DNA of 64,000 bases from positions 4,154,001 through 4,218,000 of the forward strand of contig NZ_CP013232.1 of NCBI RefSeq assembly GCF_001584145.1, written 5' to 3'. The position numbers and the translations under genes were made by a program. Under the pieces are notes generated by a model. It worked only from the letters and a program-made list of their open reading frames with translations, was not told the DNA's origin and did no database searches. The DNA is from Collimonas fungivorans. GTDB taxonomy: Bacteria > Pseudomonadota > Gammaproteobacteria > Burkholderiales > Burkholderiaceae_D. Below are positions 17,518-26,855 of the stretch, piece after piece (position 1 is the first letter of the stretch; each line of letters starts with the position of its first letter).

Positions 17518-19545
17518 ATGAAACCATCATCATTTTTCTTGCCGGTCGTGACGACCTCAGTTGCAACGTTATTCACGTTGATGCTGAACCAGGCAGCCGC
17601 CCAAGACGCGCAACGCCCGTTGATCCCGTTGCTGAAAGCGGACGACATCCCCACCCTGTGCGACAGCACGCTGACTACCTTGCGCAAGCGCGTGTCGGCG
17701 CTGGAAAAACTGCCGCCGGCGCACGCCAAGGACAGCAAGAAAGTACTCACCGAATGGAACGACCTGCAGATCGCCTTCGAAGACTTGCAAGGCCCGGTCG
17801 ACATCCTCAACAATGTCTCGCCAGACGCCAAGGTCCGCAGCACTACCGAAGCCTGCCTGATCGACCTCAACAAGCTGTCGACCGAACTGTTCCAGAACGA
17901 AAAGCTGTACGCGCGCTTCAAAGCCATCCAGCCGAGCGATGCAGTCGAGAAAAAGCTGCGCCAGGATATCCTCTACAGCTTCGACGATACCGGCGTCTCG
18001 CTGGCGCCGGAAAAGCGGGCGCGCATGAAGGCCATCCTCGACAAACTGAACGAGCTGAGCCAGGAATTCGCCCGCAACATCCGCGACAACAACCAGAAAC
18101 TGACATTCACCCCGGCTGAAGTCCAAGGCATGTCGGAAGCCTACCTGGCGCGCGCCAAGCGCGACGACAAAGGCAACTACCTGCTAGGTTTCGACTACCC
18201 GGATTACAAACCCTTCATGGAATCGGCCGACAACGGCGATGCGCGCCGCCGCTACCAGATTGCCTTCGCCAATCACGGCACGCCGAAGAACCTGCCGATC
18301 CTGAAAGAGGCGATGGACCTGCGCCATGAAATGGCGACCCTGTTCGACCTGCCTAGCTACGCCGATTTAGTGACGCGCCGGCGCATGGTCAAGAATCCGC
18401 AGACCGTGGACAAATTCCTGACAGAAGTGCAGACCGCTGTCACCCAGCTGGAAATCAAGGAAATCGAAGAACTGCGCGTGTTCAAATCCGAAACGCTGAA
18501 GACGCCGCTGGCCGAGACCAGGCTGGAACGCTGGGATTCCGAATACTGGCAGCAGAAAATCAAGCAGTCGCGCTACAAGGTGGACCAGGAAGCCTTGCGC
18601 AAATATTTCCCGACCGATGCCGCCGTGCCCTGGATCCTGAGCGTTTCCAGCACCTTGTACGGTGTCGAATTCAAACGCGTGGAGGTGCCGGTATGGCATC
18701 CTGACGTGCAGTACTACGATGTCATCGACAGCAGCAGCAAAAAACGTATTGCAGGCATCTACCTCGACCTGTTCCCGCGCGAAGGCAAATACGGCCACGC
18801 GGCAGCCTGGGCTACGCGCGGCGTCAGCACCCTGGCCCACCGCACGCCGGTATCTACCCTGGTCACCAACTTCGACCGCAACGGCCTCAACAGCGACGAG
18901 CTGGAAACCCTGGTGCACGAATTCGGCCATGTCCTGCACGGCGTGCTGTCGAACACCAAGTACGTCACCCAGGCCGGCACCAACGTCGAGCTGGATTTTG
19001 TCGAAGCGCCATCGCAGATGTACGAAGAATGGGCGCGCCGCAAGGAATCGCTGACGCTGCTGGCGGGCTTCTGCAAGAGCCCTTGCCCGACCATCGACGA
19101 CGCCCTGCTGCAACGCCTGACCGCAGCCCACAACTACGGCCGCGGCATACGCTACGCCCGCCAGCTGCTGTACGCGGGCTATGACATGGCCATCCATAAC
19201 GACAAGGCTGACCAGGAACAGCCGCTCGCCGTCTGGCAAAAGATGGAAGGCGCAACACCGCTCGGTTATGTGCCGGGCACCGAATTCCCAGGCCAGTTCG
19301 GCCACCTGATGGGCGGCTATGCAGCCGGCTACTATGGCTACATGTGGTCGGAAGTGCTGGCGCTGGACATGCTGTCGCGTTATAACGACAAATTGATGAA
19401 CCCGGAAGTCGGCCACCTGTACCGCCAGACCATCCTGTCGCGCGGCGCCGAAAAGCCGGCTGGCGAAATGGTCAGCAGCTTCCTCGGGCGCGAGCCTAAC
19501 AGCAAGGCATTCTTTGCCGAAATTTCAGGCCAGCGCCTGCACTGA
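17518..19545 (+). CDS. M3 family metallopeptidase (oligopeptidase), exported
   Basis: A 675-residue zinc peptidase of the oligopeptidase A/thimet family. A hydrophobic signal peptide (about 1-26, ending A-A-A) suggests periplasmic location, unlike cytoplasmic E. coli OpdA. The zinc motif H-E-F-G-H is at about 467-471, with the third ligand in the following E-A-P-S-Q-M-Y-E-E-W segment. I chose the ATG at 17518, with TTGAGGA upstream, because it begins the signal peptide. It cuts oligopeptides into short pieces. Sitting between the binding proteins and permeases, it would process peptides before or during ABC import. The downstream permease starts 11 bases after the stop codon. Confidence 0.92.
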   Translation: MKPSSFFLPVVTTSVATLFTLMLNQAAAQDAQRPLIPLLKADDIPTLCDSTLTTLRKRVSALEKLPPAHAKDSKKVLTEWNDLQIAFEDLQGPVDILNNVSPDAKVRSTTEACLIDLNKLSTELFQNEKLYARFKAIQPSDAVEKKLRQDILYSFDDTGVSLAPEKRARMKAILDKLNELSQEFARNIRDNNQKLTFTPAEVQGMSEAYLARAKRDDKGNYLLGFDYPDYKPFMESADNGDARRRYQIAFANHGTPKNLPILKEAMDLRHEMATLFDLPSYADLVTRRRMVKNPQTVDKFLTEVQTAVTQLEIKEIEELRVFKSETLKTPLAETRLERWDSEYWQQKIKQSRYKVDQEALRKYFPTDAAVPWILSVSSTLYGVEFKRVEVPVWHPDVQYYDVIDSSSKKRIAGIYLDLFPREGKYGHAAAWATRGVSTLAHRTPVSTLVTNFDRNGLNSDELETLVHEFGHVLHGVLSNTKYVTQAGTNVELDFVEAPSQMYEEWARRKESLTLLAGFCKSPCPTIDDALLQRLTAAHNYGRGIRYARQLLYAGYDMAIHNDKADQEQPLAVWQKMEGATPLGYVPGTEFPGQFGHLMGGYAAGYYGYMWSEVLALDMLSRYNDKLMNPEVGHLYRQTILSRGAEKPAGEMVSSFLGREPNSKAFFAEISGQRLH

Positions 19546-19556
19546 GGAGAATATCC

Positions 19557-20494
19557 ATGACCGCTTATATCCTGCGCCGCCTCTGGCAAATGCTGCCGAC
19601 CATGCTCGGCGTTATCGTCCTGGTGTTTTTCCTGTTCAACTGGGTCGGCGGCGACCCGGCCTATATCCTGGCCGGCAAGATGTCGAACCCGCAACAGATC
19701 GCCAACATCCGCACCCAGCTGGGCATCGACCAGCCTTACTACATCCAGCTGTGGATCTTCATCAAGCAGATCGTCACCTTCAATTTCGGCAACAGCTGGA
19801 GCACCGGTGAATCGGTGGCCAACGTCATCATGACCCGCCTCGGGCCGTCCATGACCGTGCTGATCCCGCTCACCATCCTGGAAACCCTGATCGCCGTCGC
19901 ACTGGCGCTGGCCGTGGCCTTCGTGCGCGGCTCCAAGACCGACCGCATGGTGATGGTGGCTTGCACCGTCGGCATGTCGATCAGCATCCTGGTCTACATC
20001 ATCCTGTTCCAATACTGGTTCGCCTACAAGCTGAGCCTGTTCCCGGTGCAAGGCTGGGCAACAGCTTCTGGGAAAACCTGTTCCACTACTCGGCGCTGCC
20101 GATCCTGATCATGCTGGCGGTCAGCATCGCTCCCAGCCTGCGCCTGTACCGTACTTTCGTGCTGGATGAAGTCAACCAGGATTATGTCCGCACCGCGCGC
20201 GCCAAGGGCGTCAAGGAACGCCGCATCCTGTGGGTGCACGTCTTGCGCAACGCCGCGATTCCGATCATCACCAACGTCATGTCGAACCTGCCGGCGCTGC
20301 TGATCGGCGCTTTCCTGATCGAGCGCTTCTTCTCGATCCCGGGCATAGGCCGCGAGGTGATCCTGGCGGTTGAACGCAGCGATTTCCCGGTGATCAAGGC
20401 GATCACGATCTATGTCGCCGCCGCCACCATGATATTCAACCTGCTGACCGACTTGCTGTACCAGGCTGTCGATCCACGCGTTCAACTGAAGTAA
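19557..20494 (+). pseudogene. Peptide ABC transporter permease (DppB/OppB type), frameshifted by one missing G
   Basis: Two overlapping frames together encode a normal DppB-like permease of about 312 residues. The first frame covers residues 1-167 and ends its homology at P-V-Q-G-W; the second continues G-N-S-F-W-E-N-L-F and carries the EAA-loop signature (A-R-A-K-G-V-K-E-R-R). The break falls in GGG at 20056-20058, where GGGG would restore W-G-N. Everything else is conserved and the neighbours are intact, so this is probably a sequencing error. It forms the inner-membrane channel with the next permease. The start is the ATG after GGAGAATATCC. Confidence 0.9.
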
Positions 20495-20503
20495 GGAGCC
20501 GCC

Positions 20504-21694
20504 ATGACTCAAAGTATAAATTCGGCCCCTGCCCAAGCGGCGCCTGAAACAACAGCAGCAACCGTAGCCCTCGCCAGCGCCGCCGGCGCCACCCATTCGC
20601 CGGGCCTGTGGGCCCTGGCCTGGAAGCGCTTGCGCGCCGATCATGTCGCGATGGCGGCCATGGCCGTGGTCGGCCTGTACCTGGTGATGCTGGTGCTGTC
20701 CGCCAGCGGCCTGCTGGCCAAGGACTGGTCGCAGGAAATCGGCGTCAACTATGCGCCGCCTACCTTCATGGGCGCCCAGACCGATGCCGAACGCGGTTTC
20801 AGCGACAACGACGCCGTCGTCGAAGCGCCGCCGCCGGAAAACCCGGTCGACCCGCTGCGCGACATCCTGCGCGACCTGCGCAAGAGCGGCACGGTAGCCG
20901 TCGCGCCGCCGGTGGTCGCCAACGACTACGGCATCGCCGATCCGCTGGCAGCGGAAATGACTGAAATCCGTGCCGAACTGGCCAAGAAAGGCGGCAGCGT
21001 AGTGCTGGCCCGCAAACCTACCCTGCCGTTCGGCGCCGACAAATGGGGCCACGACATCATCAAGAAAACCATCAAGGGTGCGGAAACCTCGATCATCGTC
21101 GGCCTGGTAGCGGCGCTGCTGGCGGTTGCCCTCGGCACCCTCTTCGGTGCGGTGTCCGGCTACTTCGGCGGCTGGATCGACGACGCTTTCAACTGGTTCT
21201 ACAGCATCTTCACCTCCATCCCCTACCTGCTGCTGATCCTGGCGGTAGCCGCGGTGCTGCAGCAAAAAGGCGTGATGGCGATCGTGCTAATCCTCGGCCT
21301 GACCGGCTGGACCGGCACTTACCGCCTGATCCGCGCCGAATACATGAAGCACAAGTCGCGTGAATACGTGATGGCGGCGGACGCCATTGGCGCCAGCCAC
21401 TGGAGCAAGATGTTCGGCCATATCTTCCCTAACGTCAGCCACGTGTCGCTGGTGCAGCTGTCGATCTCGGTGGTCGGCTTCATCAAGTCGGAAGTGATCT
21501 TGAGCTTCCTCGGTTTCGGCGTGCCGGTCGGCGTCGTCTCCTGGGGCAGCATGCTGAACGAAGCGCAAAACGAATTAATCCTTGGTAAATGGTGGCAGCT
21601 GGCGGCTGCAAGTATCGCCATGGCGATCCTGGTGACGGCGTTCTCGCTGTTCACCGATGCGCTGCGCGACGCCCTTGATCCGAAGCTGAAATAG
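20504..21694 (+). CDS. Peptide ABC transporter permease (DppC/OppC type)
   Basis: A 396-residue permease starting nine bases after the first permease, with a TAAGGAG ribosome-binding site. After a polar N-terminus and the first helix (about 45-68) comes an unusually long periplasmic insert (about 70-185) with acidic, proline-rich sequence. The canonical BPD_transp_1 domain with five helices follows, and the coupling EAA motif (E-Y-V-M-A-A-D-A-I-G-A) is near 287. Typical DppC proteins are about 300 residues, so the insert accounts for the extra length. It pairs with the frameshifted DppB-type subunit. Confidence 0.92.
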   Translation: MTQSINSAPAQAAPETTAATVALASAAGATHSPGLWALAWKRLRADHVAMAAMAVVGLYLVMLVLSASGLLAKDWSQEIGVNYAPPTFMGAQTDAERGFSDNDAVVEAPPPENPVDPLRDILRDLRKSGTVAVAPPVVANDYGIADPLAAEMTEIRAELAKKGGSVVLARKPTLPFGADKWGHDIIKKTIKGAETSIIVGLVAALLAVALGTLFGAVSGYFGGWIDDAFNWFYSIFTSIPYLLLILAVAAVLQQKGVMAIVLILGLTGWTGTYRLIRAEYMKHKSREYVMAADAIGASHWSKMFGHIFPNVSHVSLVQLSISVVGFIKSEVILSFLGFGVPVGVVSWGSMLNEAQNELILGKWWQLAAASIAMAILVTAFSLFTDALRDALDPKLK

Positions 21695-21702
21695 GAGACA
21701 TC

Positions 21703-23418
21703 ATGCAATCGACCAACCAGAACCACCAAGACAGCGCACCTTTGTTGCGCGTGCGCGACCTGCGTGTCAGTTTCCGTACCGATAAAAAAACCATGGTGGA
21801 AACCGTCAAAGGCATTTCCTTCGACATTCCGCACAACACCACCGTCGCCCTGGTGGGTGAATCGGGCAGCGGCAAATCGGTCAGTTCGCTGGCTGTGATG
21901 GGCCTGCTGCCGAAGGATAACTCCAGCATTGCCGCCACCAGCGTCATCGAGTTTGAAGGCCGCAACCTGCTGGCCATGTCGGCGGACGAACGGCGCGACA
22001 TGTGCGGCAAGGAAATCTCCATGATTTTCCAGGAGCCGATGACTTCGCTCAACCCGGTGTTCACCGTCGGCTTCCAGATCGGCGAAGTGCTGCAGCTGCA
22101 TATGGGCATGAACGCCAAGCAGGCGCGCGCCCGTGCCATCGCATTGCTGGAGGAAGTCGGGATTCCTTCGCCGGCGACCAAGATCGACGCTTATCCGAGC
22201 CAGATGTCGGGCGGCCAGCAGCAGCGCGTGATGATCGCCATGGCGATTGCCTGCGAACCGAAGCTGCTGATTGCCGATGAACCGACCACCGCGCTCGACG
22301 TCACGATCCAGAAGCAGATCATCGACCTGATCGAAGCCCTGCGCAAACGCCACAAGATGTCGGTGCTGTTCATCACCCATGACCTGGCGCTGGTCGGCGA
22401 AATCGCCGACCAAGTGATCGTCATGCGCCACGGCGAAGTGCGCGAAAAAGGCGATGTGCGGCAAATCTTCGAAGCGCCGCAGGACCCTTACACCAAGGCC
22501 TTGCTAATGTGCCGCCCGTCGCTCGACACCCGCCCATGGCGCTTGCCGGTCATCAGCGACTACATGAACGGCAACAACGGCGCCGACCTCGACCTGCGCG
22601 AACGCAGCCGCGGCTGCAGCGGCCAGGAAGATACCCTGCTGGAAGTACGCAACCTGGGCAAGAGCTTTTATTTCCGCGAAGGCCTGTTCGGCCGCAAGGA
22701 ATTCAAGGCGGTGCAAGACGTCTCGTTCAAGCTGGCGCGCGGCAAGACGCTGGGCGTGGTGGGCGAATCCGGTTCCGGCAAGACCACCGTCGGCCTGACC
22801 CTGATGCGCCTGCACCAGGCCACGTCCGGACAAGCGCTGTTCGAAGGCAAGGACATCATCGGCATGTCCAACAGCGAGTTCATGTCTTACAAACGGCGTA
22901 TCCAGATCATCTTCCAGAATCCCTACGCCTCGCTCAACCCGCGCTTCACCATCGGCCAGATCCTGCTGGAACCGATGCGCATCCACCAGATCGGCAGCGA
23001 CGACAACGAACGCACCGAGATGGCGATGCAGCTGCTGCAAAAGGTGGGCCTGCCGCCGGTCGCCTATCATCGTTATCCGCATGAATTCTCCGGCGGCCAG
23101 CGGCAGCGGATTGCGATTGCGCGCTGCCTGACCATGCGTCCGGAAATCCTGGTGTGCGACGAATCGGTCTCGGCGCTGGACGTGTCGGTGCAGGCACAGG
23201 TCCTCAACCTGCTGCAGGATTTGCAGGAAGAGTTCGGCATGAGCTACATCTTCATCTCGCATGACCTGTCGGTAGTCAAATACCTGGCCGACCAGGTGAT
23301 GGTGATGCATCAGGGTAAAGTGGTGGAACTGGCCAATTCGGATGAGCTGTACCACAACCCGACCCATCCTTACACCCGCCAGCTGCTGAGCGCGATTCCG
23401 CGCGGTTTGCAAAACTGA
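21703..23418 (+). CDS. Peptide ABC transporter ATP-binding protein, DppD-DppF fusion
   Basis: A 571-residue protein with two complete ABC domains. Domain 1: Walker A G-E-S-G-S-G-K-S near 50, signature S-G-G-Q-Q-Q-R near 168, Walker B L-L-I-A-D-E-P near 188. Domain 2: Walker A G-E-S-G-S-G-K-T-T near 355, signature F-S-G-G-Q-R-Q-R near 463, Walker B L-V-C-D-E-S near 484. Each is followed by an oligopeptide-transporter C-terminal segment. Fused DD/DF ATPases of this kind power Dpp/Opp/Gsi importers. It begins eight bases after the permease stop with AGGAG upstream and closes the operon before a terminator. Confidence 0.94.
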   Translation: MQSTNQNHQDSAPLLRVRDLRVSFRTDKKTMVETVKGISFDIPHNTTVALVGESGSGKSVSSLAVMGLLPKDNSSIAATSVIEFEGRNLLAMSADERRDMCGKEISMIFQEPMTSLNPVFTVGFQIGEVLQLHMGMNAKQARARAIALLEEVGIPSPATKIDAYPSQMSGGQQQRVMIAMAIACEPKLLIADEPTTALDVTIQKQIIDLIEALRKRHKMSVLFITHDLALVGEIADQVIVMRHGEVREKGDVRQIFEAPQDPYTKALLMCRPSLDTRPWRLPVISDYMNGNNGADLDLRERSRGCSGQEDTLLEVRNLGKSFYFREGLFGRKEFKAVQDVSFKLARGKTLGVVGESGSGKTTVGLTLMRLHQATSGQALFEGKDIIGMSNSEFMSYKRRIQIIFQNPYASLNPRFTIGQILLEPMRIHQIGSDDNERTEMAMQLLQKVGLPPVAYHRYPHEFSGGQRQRIAIARCLTMRPEILVCDESVSALDVSVQAQVLNLLQDLQEEFGMSYIFISHDLSVVKYLADQVMVMHQGKVVELANSDELYHNPTHPYTRQLLSAIPRGLQN

Positions 23419-23459
23419 CGAACGGCCAGCTGCGGCAAGCCGCAGCCCGCGCCTCAACA

Positions 23460-23496
23460 AACGGGGTACAGCGTGAGCTGTGCCCCGTTCTCGTTT
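23460..23496 (+). terminator. Intrinsic terminator of the peptide transporter operon
   Basis: A 12 bp stem (AACGGGGTACAG at 23460-23471 with its near-perfect complement at 23478-23489, one G-T pair) and a 6-base loop are followed by CTCGTTT, 40 bases after the ATPase stop codon. Confidence 0.8.
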
Positions 23497-23664
23497 ACGC
23501 CGCGGATTGACGTCCCGGATATTTCGTTATAGCTTGCCTGCACCAGTCACAAAAACAGGCGCCACCGTCAGCCTGCTGACCTTGCTGTTCTGGGCGCTAA
23601 GCTTGCGTTACATGCCGGTACAGAAAGCAGTGGCGCATGGCGCAGCCTCGGACTAAGATTACCC

Positions 23665-24615
23665 ATGACATCGCAAGAAAACCAGGTGGCCTATGCCAGG
23701 CGCATGCACAAAGTGGTCGAGCATATCGACCGCCACATCGACCAGACGCTTGAGCTGAGCACGCTGGCCGAAGTCGCCCATTTTTCCGCATTTCACTTTC
23801 ACCGCCTGTTCTCAGCCTGGATGGGCGAAACGCTCGGCGATTACCTGCGCCGGCGCCGGCTGGAAATGGCGGCGTTGCGGCTGATCGGCCAGCCTGGGGT
23901 GCCAGTCCTGGAGATCGCGTTATCTGTAGGTTTCGGTTCAACCGAAGCATTTGCCCGCGCATTCAAGACCCGGTTCGGCTGCACCGCCAGCGAGTGGCGC
24001 CAGGGACAGGCGGACCGCTGGGCCGCCCAGCTTGCGGCTAGCCGCAACAGCAATCCTGATCAGCTGCATCGCAAGCAGGATCAGGAAAACAGCCGCATCC
24101 AGGACCATCATGGAAACTCCCAAACAGACACTACGGAGATCCCCATGAAAGTCAAAATCATCCAGCGTCAGGCTGCCAAGATCGCTTACCTGCGCTACAT
24201 CGGCCCCTACGGCCAGCCGATTTCGGAATTCTGGGGCGAAACCGTCTGCCCGTGGATGGAAACCAACGACCTGTTTGGCCGTCCGCGCTACGGCATCAGC
24301 CACGACGACCCGGGCATTGCCAGCGCCGACAAGTGCCGCTACGACGCCGGCGTTGAAGTACCAGACGATTTCGTCGCCAGCGGAAAATCGTTCACCACCA
24401 CCGTTCCCGGCGGCAGCTACGCGGTGACACGGTACGCCGGCACCGGCCGCGATATCGGCGAAACCTGGACTCGCCTGCTGCGCGACTGGCTGCCGGCCAG
24501 CGGCATGCAGCTCGACACCCGTCCGTTCTTCGAGTATTACCCGGTCGAGGCCGGCTACGATGAAAAAACCGGCGTCTTCCAGTGCGACCTTTGCATCCCG
24601 GTGGCGCCGCTTTAA
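23665..24615 (+). CDS. AraC-family regulator with GyrI-like effector domain
   Basis: A 316-residue regulator. Residues 1-110 form a double helix-turn-helix AraC DNA-binding domain (H-F-S-A-F-H-F-H-R-L-F and V-G-F-G-S-T-E-A-F-A-R-A-F). A polar linker of about 50 residues leads to a GyrI/Rob-like small-molecule-binding domain (about 162-316). Such proteins often sense cationic or amphipathic compounds and control efflux. It overlaps the convergent DHA2 efflux gene by four bases at their stop codons. The target genes are unknown. Confidence 0.88.
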   Translation: MTSQENQVAYARRMHKVVEHIDRHIDQTLELSTLAEVAHFSAFHFHRLFSAWMGETLGDYLRRRRLEMAALRLIGQPGVPVLEIALSVGFGSTEAFARAFKTRFGCTASEWRQGQADRWAAQLAASRNSNPDQLHRKQDQENSRIQDHHGNSQTDTTEIPMKVKIIQRQAAKIAYLRYIGPYGQPISEFWGETVCPWMETNDLFGRPRYGISHDDPGIASADKCRYDAGVEVPDDFVASGKSFTTTVPGGSYAVTRYAGTGRDIGETWTRLLRDWLPASGMQLDTRPFFEYYPVEAGYDEKTGVFQCDLCIPVAPL

Positions 24616-26000
24616 TCGGGCTGGAGCCCCCGCCGCCAGGCTAGTGCAGCCGCCAGCGTGACTCCAGCTGAAACCCACAGCACCGTGTGCAAGCCGGCCA
24701 GGAACGGATGGACTGCGGCAACCAGAGCGCCGAAGATCGCCACGCCCAGGGCGGCGCCGGTTTGCCGTGCCGAATTCAGCACGCCGGCCGCCACTCCGGC
24801 ACGTTCCGGCTCGACGGTCGCCATCAATGCGGCGGTCGCTGCCGGCGTGATGAGGCCGGCGGCAAAACCGATCGCCGGCATGGGCAGGGCCAGCAGCCAG
24901 TAGGTCGCTGTCGACAGCGATAACAGCAAGCCAAGAAAGCCGATGGCGTAACAAGCTAGCGCGGCAATTACCAGTCGTCGCGCACCGTATGCGACGGCCA
25001 GGCGATTCGACAGCATGCTGCCGGCGGCCACCAACGCAGTCAGCGGCAAGAAGGCAAGCCCGGTGCGCAATGGCGAATACGCCAGCACTTGCTGGAAATA
25101 CAGGCTCAGCACAAACACCAGGCCGTAGAAGGTCAGCGCCGACACCATGGAGACCAGGACCGCACCGGAGAAAGCGCCATTGCGGAACAAGGACAGCGGC
25201 AGCATGGCTTGCGCCCGGCCGCTCTGCAGCTGCAGGAAAACGGCGCCGGCGGCGATGCTCAGCGCCATCCTCAACAGGACAGGCAAGCTTGACCAGCCCC
25301 GCACCGGCCCTTCGATCAGCGCTGCGATCAATGCGGCCAGCGCCAGGATCGCCGCACACTGCCCGCCAGGATCCAGCCGTCTGGCTTGCAGCGGCTTGCG
25401 TTCGCCACGGATGCGACAGGTCAGCCATAAACCGAGCAAGCCGACCGGCAGGTTGGCCAGGAAGATGCTGCGCCAGTCAAACAGATGTATCAGGACACCG
25501 CCGGCCAGCGGACCGGCAGCCATCGCCGCACCGCCGCAGCCGGCCCACATGCCGATCGCAGCGGCGCGCTCGCCAGCTTCTGGAAATGCCTGCTTGATCA
25601 GGGACAGCGAAGCCGGCAACAACAGCGCCGCGCCGCCGCCCTGCAGCACGCGGGCCACGATGAGCGTCCCCAGGTCGCCAGCCAGACCACACCAGGCCGA
25701 GGCCAGCGTGAACACAGCCAGGCCTGCCAGATAGATATTCCGGGCGCCGAAACGATCGGCCAGGGTGCCGCCGGCCAGCAGCAGGCTGGCAAGACTCAGG
25801 ATGTAGGTATTCACTACCCACTGCAGGCTGGCGATGTCCGTCGCCAAGGCGCCGGCGATGCGTTCCAGGGCGACATTGACAATCGAGGTGTCCAGGATCA
25901 CCACCACATAACTCAGGCTGACAGCCGCCAGTACGCGGCGCTGCATGTCTTGCCTGCGCGGCCTTGTCCAGCGCATGCCTGCTCCCGCGCTTTCATCCAT
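24612..26000 (-). CDS. MFS drug efflux transporter (DHA2/EmrB-QacA type)
   Basis: A 462-residue transporter with about 14 hydrophobic segments. It has the DHA2 motif L-D-T-S-I-V-N-V-A-L in helix 1, the motif A region G-T-L-A-D-R-F-G-A-R after helix 2, and motif C-like glycines in helix 5. The frame remains open far upstream, but the ATG at 26000 has GGAG six bases before it and gives the usual N-terminus. It is divergent from an ArsR-type regulator 129 bp away, a standard arrangement for substrate-induced efflux. Exported compounds are unknown. Confidence 0.9.
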   Translation of the reverse strand: MDESAGAGMRWTRPRRQDMQRRVLAAVSLSYVVVILDTSIVNVALERIAGALATDIASLQWVVNTYILSLASLLLAGGTLADRFGARNIYLAGLAVFTLASAWCGLAGDLGTLIVARVLQGGGAALLLPASLSLIKQAFPEAGERAAAIGMWAGCGGAAMAAGPLAGGVLIHLFDWRSIFLANLPVGLLGLWLTCRIRGERKPLQARRLDPGGQCAAILALAALIAALIEGPVRGWSSLPVLLRMALSIAAGAVFLQLQSGRAQAMLPLSLFRNGAFSGAVLVSMVSALTFYGLVFVLSLYFQQVLAYSPLRTGLAFLPLTALVAAGSMLSNRLAVAYGARRLVIAALACYAIGFLGLLLSLSTATYWLLALPMPAIGFAAGLITPAATAALMATVEPERAGVAAGVLNSARQTGAALGVAIFGALVAAVHPFLAGLHTVLWVSAGVTLAAALAWRRGLQPD

Positions 26001-26129
26001 ATCGATCTCCACTTGCGGTTGACTGGAGTCCGAGTGTAGCCTCGGCTCCCTTCCTGATGCTTCGTCACGCGTCGAAGCATGCGGCCGGGTTTCGGTCCTA
26101 TACTGTGGGAGAATTGTTGGAGGTCTGAT

Positions 26130-26849
26130 ATGTGTCCGCAACCGAATATTTCTTCCGTCGCTTTCCTGATCGCCGATCCGGCGCGCGCCGCCATACTGAT
26201 GGCGCTGTTCGACGGACGTGCGTTGCCGGCCGGCGAACTGGCCCATGCCGCGGGCGTCACCGCGCAAACCGCCAGCGCCCATCTGGCGAAGTTGCTCAAT
26301 GGCGGTTTGCTGGCCTGTGAGCAGCAGGGCCGGCATCGCTACTACCGCCTGACCGATTCCCACGTCGCCGACGCCATCGAGCAGCTGGCTGCCATCAGCT
26401 CGGTGGCGGCGGTCAGGCGCAGGCCCTTGAATCGTGCAGCGCAGGAATTGCGCTTTGCCCGGTGCTGCTACGACCACCTGGCGGGCCAGCTAGGGGTGGC
26501 GGTGACGCAGGCGTTGCAGCAGCGCCAATTGATTGTGGCAGGCGCGGACAAGCAGTTTGAATTGTCCGCAGCCGGCAGCGACTGGTTCGCCGCTATCGGC
26601 GTCGATGTCGCCGCACTCAAGCCGACGCGCCACGGACTGGCGCGGCAATGCCTGGACTGGACCGAGCGCAGCCACCACCTGGCTGGCCCGCTCGGCGTAC
26701 AGCTGATGCGCGCGTTATGCGCGGCAGGATGGCTGCGCCGGTCAGCGTCGTCGCGCGCCGTCCAGGTCACGCCTAAAGGATGGGCTGGCCTGAAAGCGCA
26801 GCTCGGCATCGATCAGAATTCGACTGCGCTGATTACCCCGCAAACATAA
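26130..26849 (+). CDS. ArsR-type winged-helix transcriptional regulator
   Basis: A 239-residue protein. The first 95 residues form an ArsR winged helix (A-R-A-A-I-L-M-A-L-F-D-G-R and the recognition segment T-A-S-A-H-L-A-K-L-L, then the wing Q-G-R-H-R-Y-Y-R-L). A C-terminal part of about 140 residues has no metal-binding cysteine cluster. The ATG at 26130 has GGAGG six bases upstream. Being divergent from the DHA2 efflux gene, it most likely represses that gene; this is inferred from position. Confidence 0.87.
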   Translation: MCPQPNISSVAFLIADPARAAILMALFDGRALPAGELAHAAGVTAQTASAHLAKLLNGGLLACEQQGRHRYYRLTDSHVADAIEQLAAISSVAAVRRRPLNRAAQELRFARCCYDHLAGQLGVAVTQALQQRQLIVAGADKQFELSAAGSDWFAAIGVDVAALKPTRHGLARQCLDWTERSHHLAGPLGVQLMRALCAAGWLRRSASSRAVQVTPKGWAGLKAQLGIDQNSTALITPQT

Positions 26850-26855
26850 AAGCAG

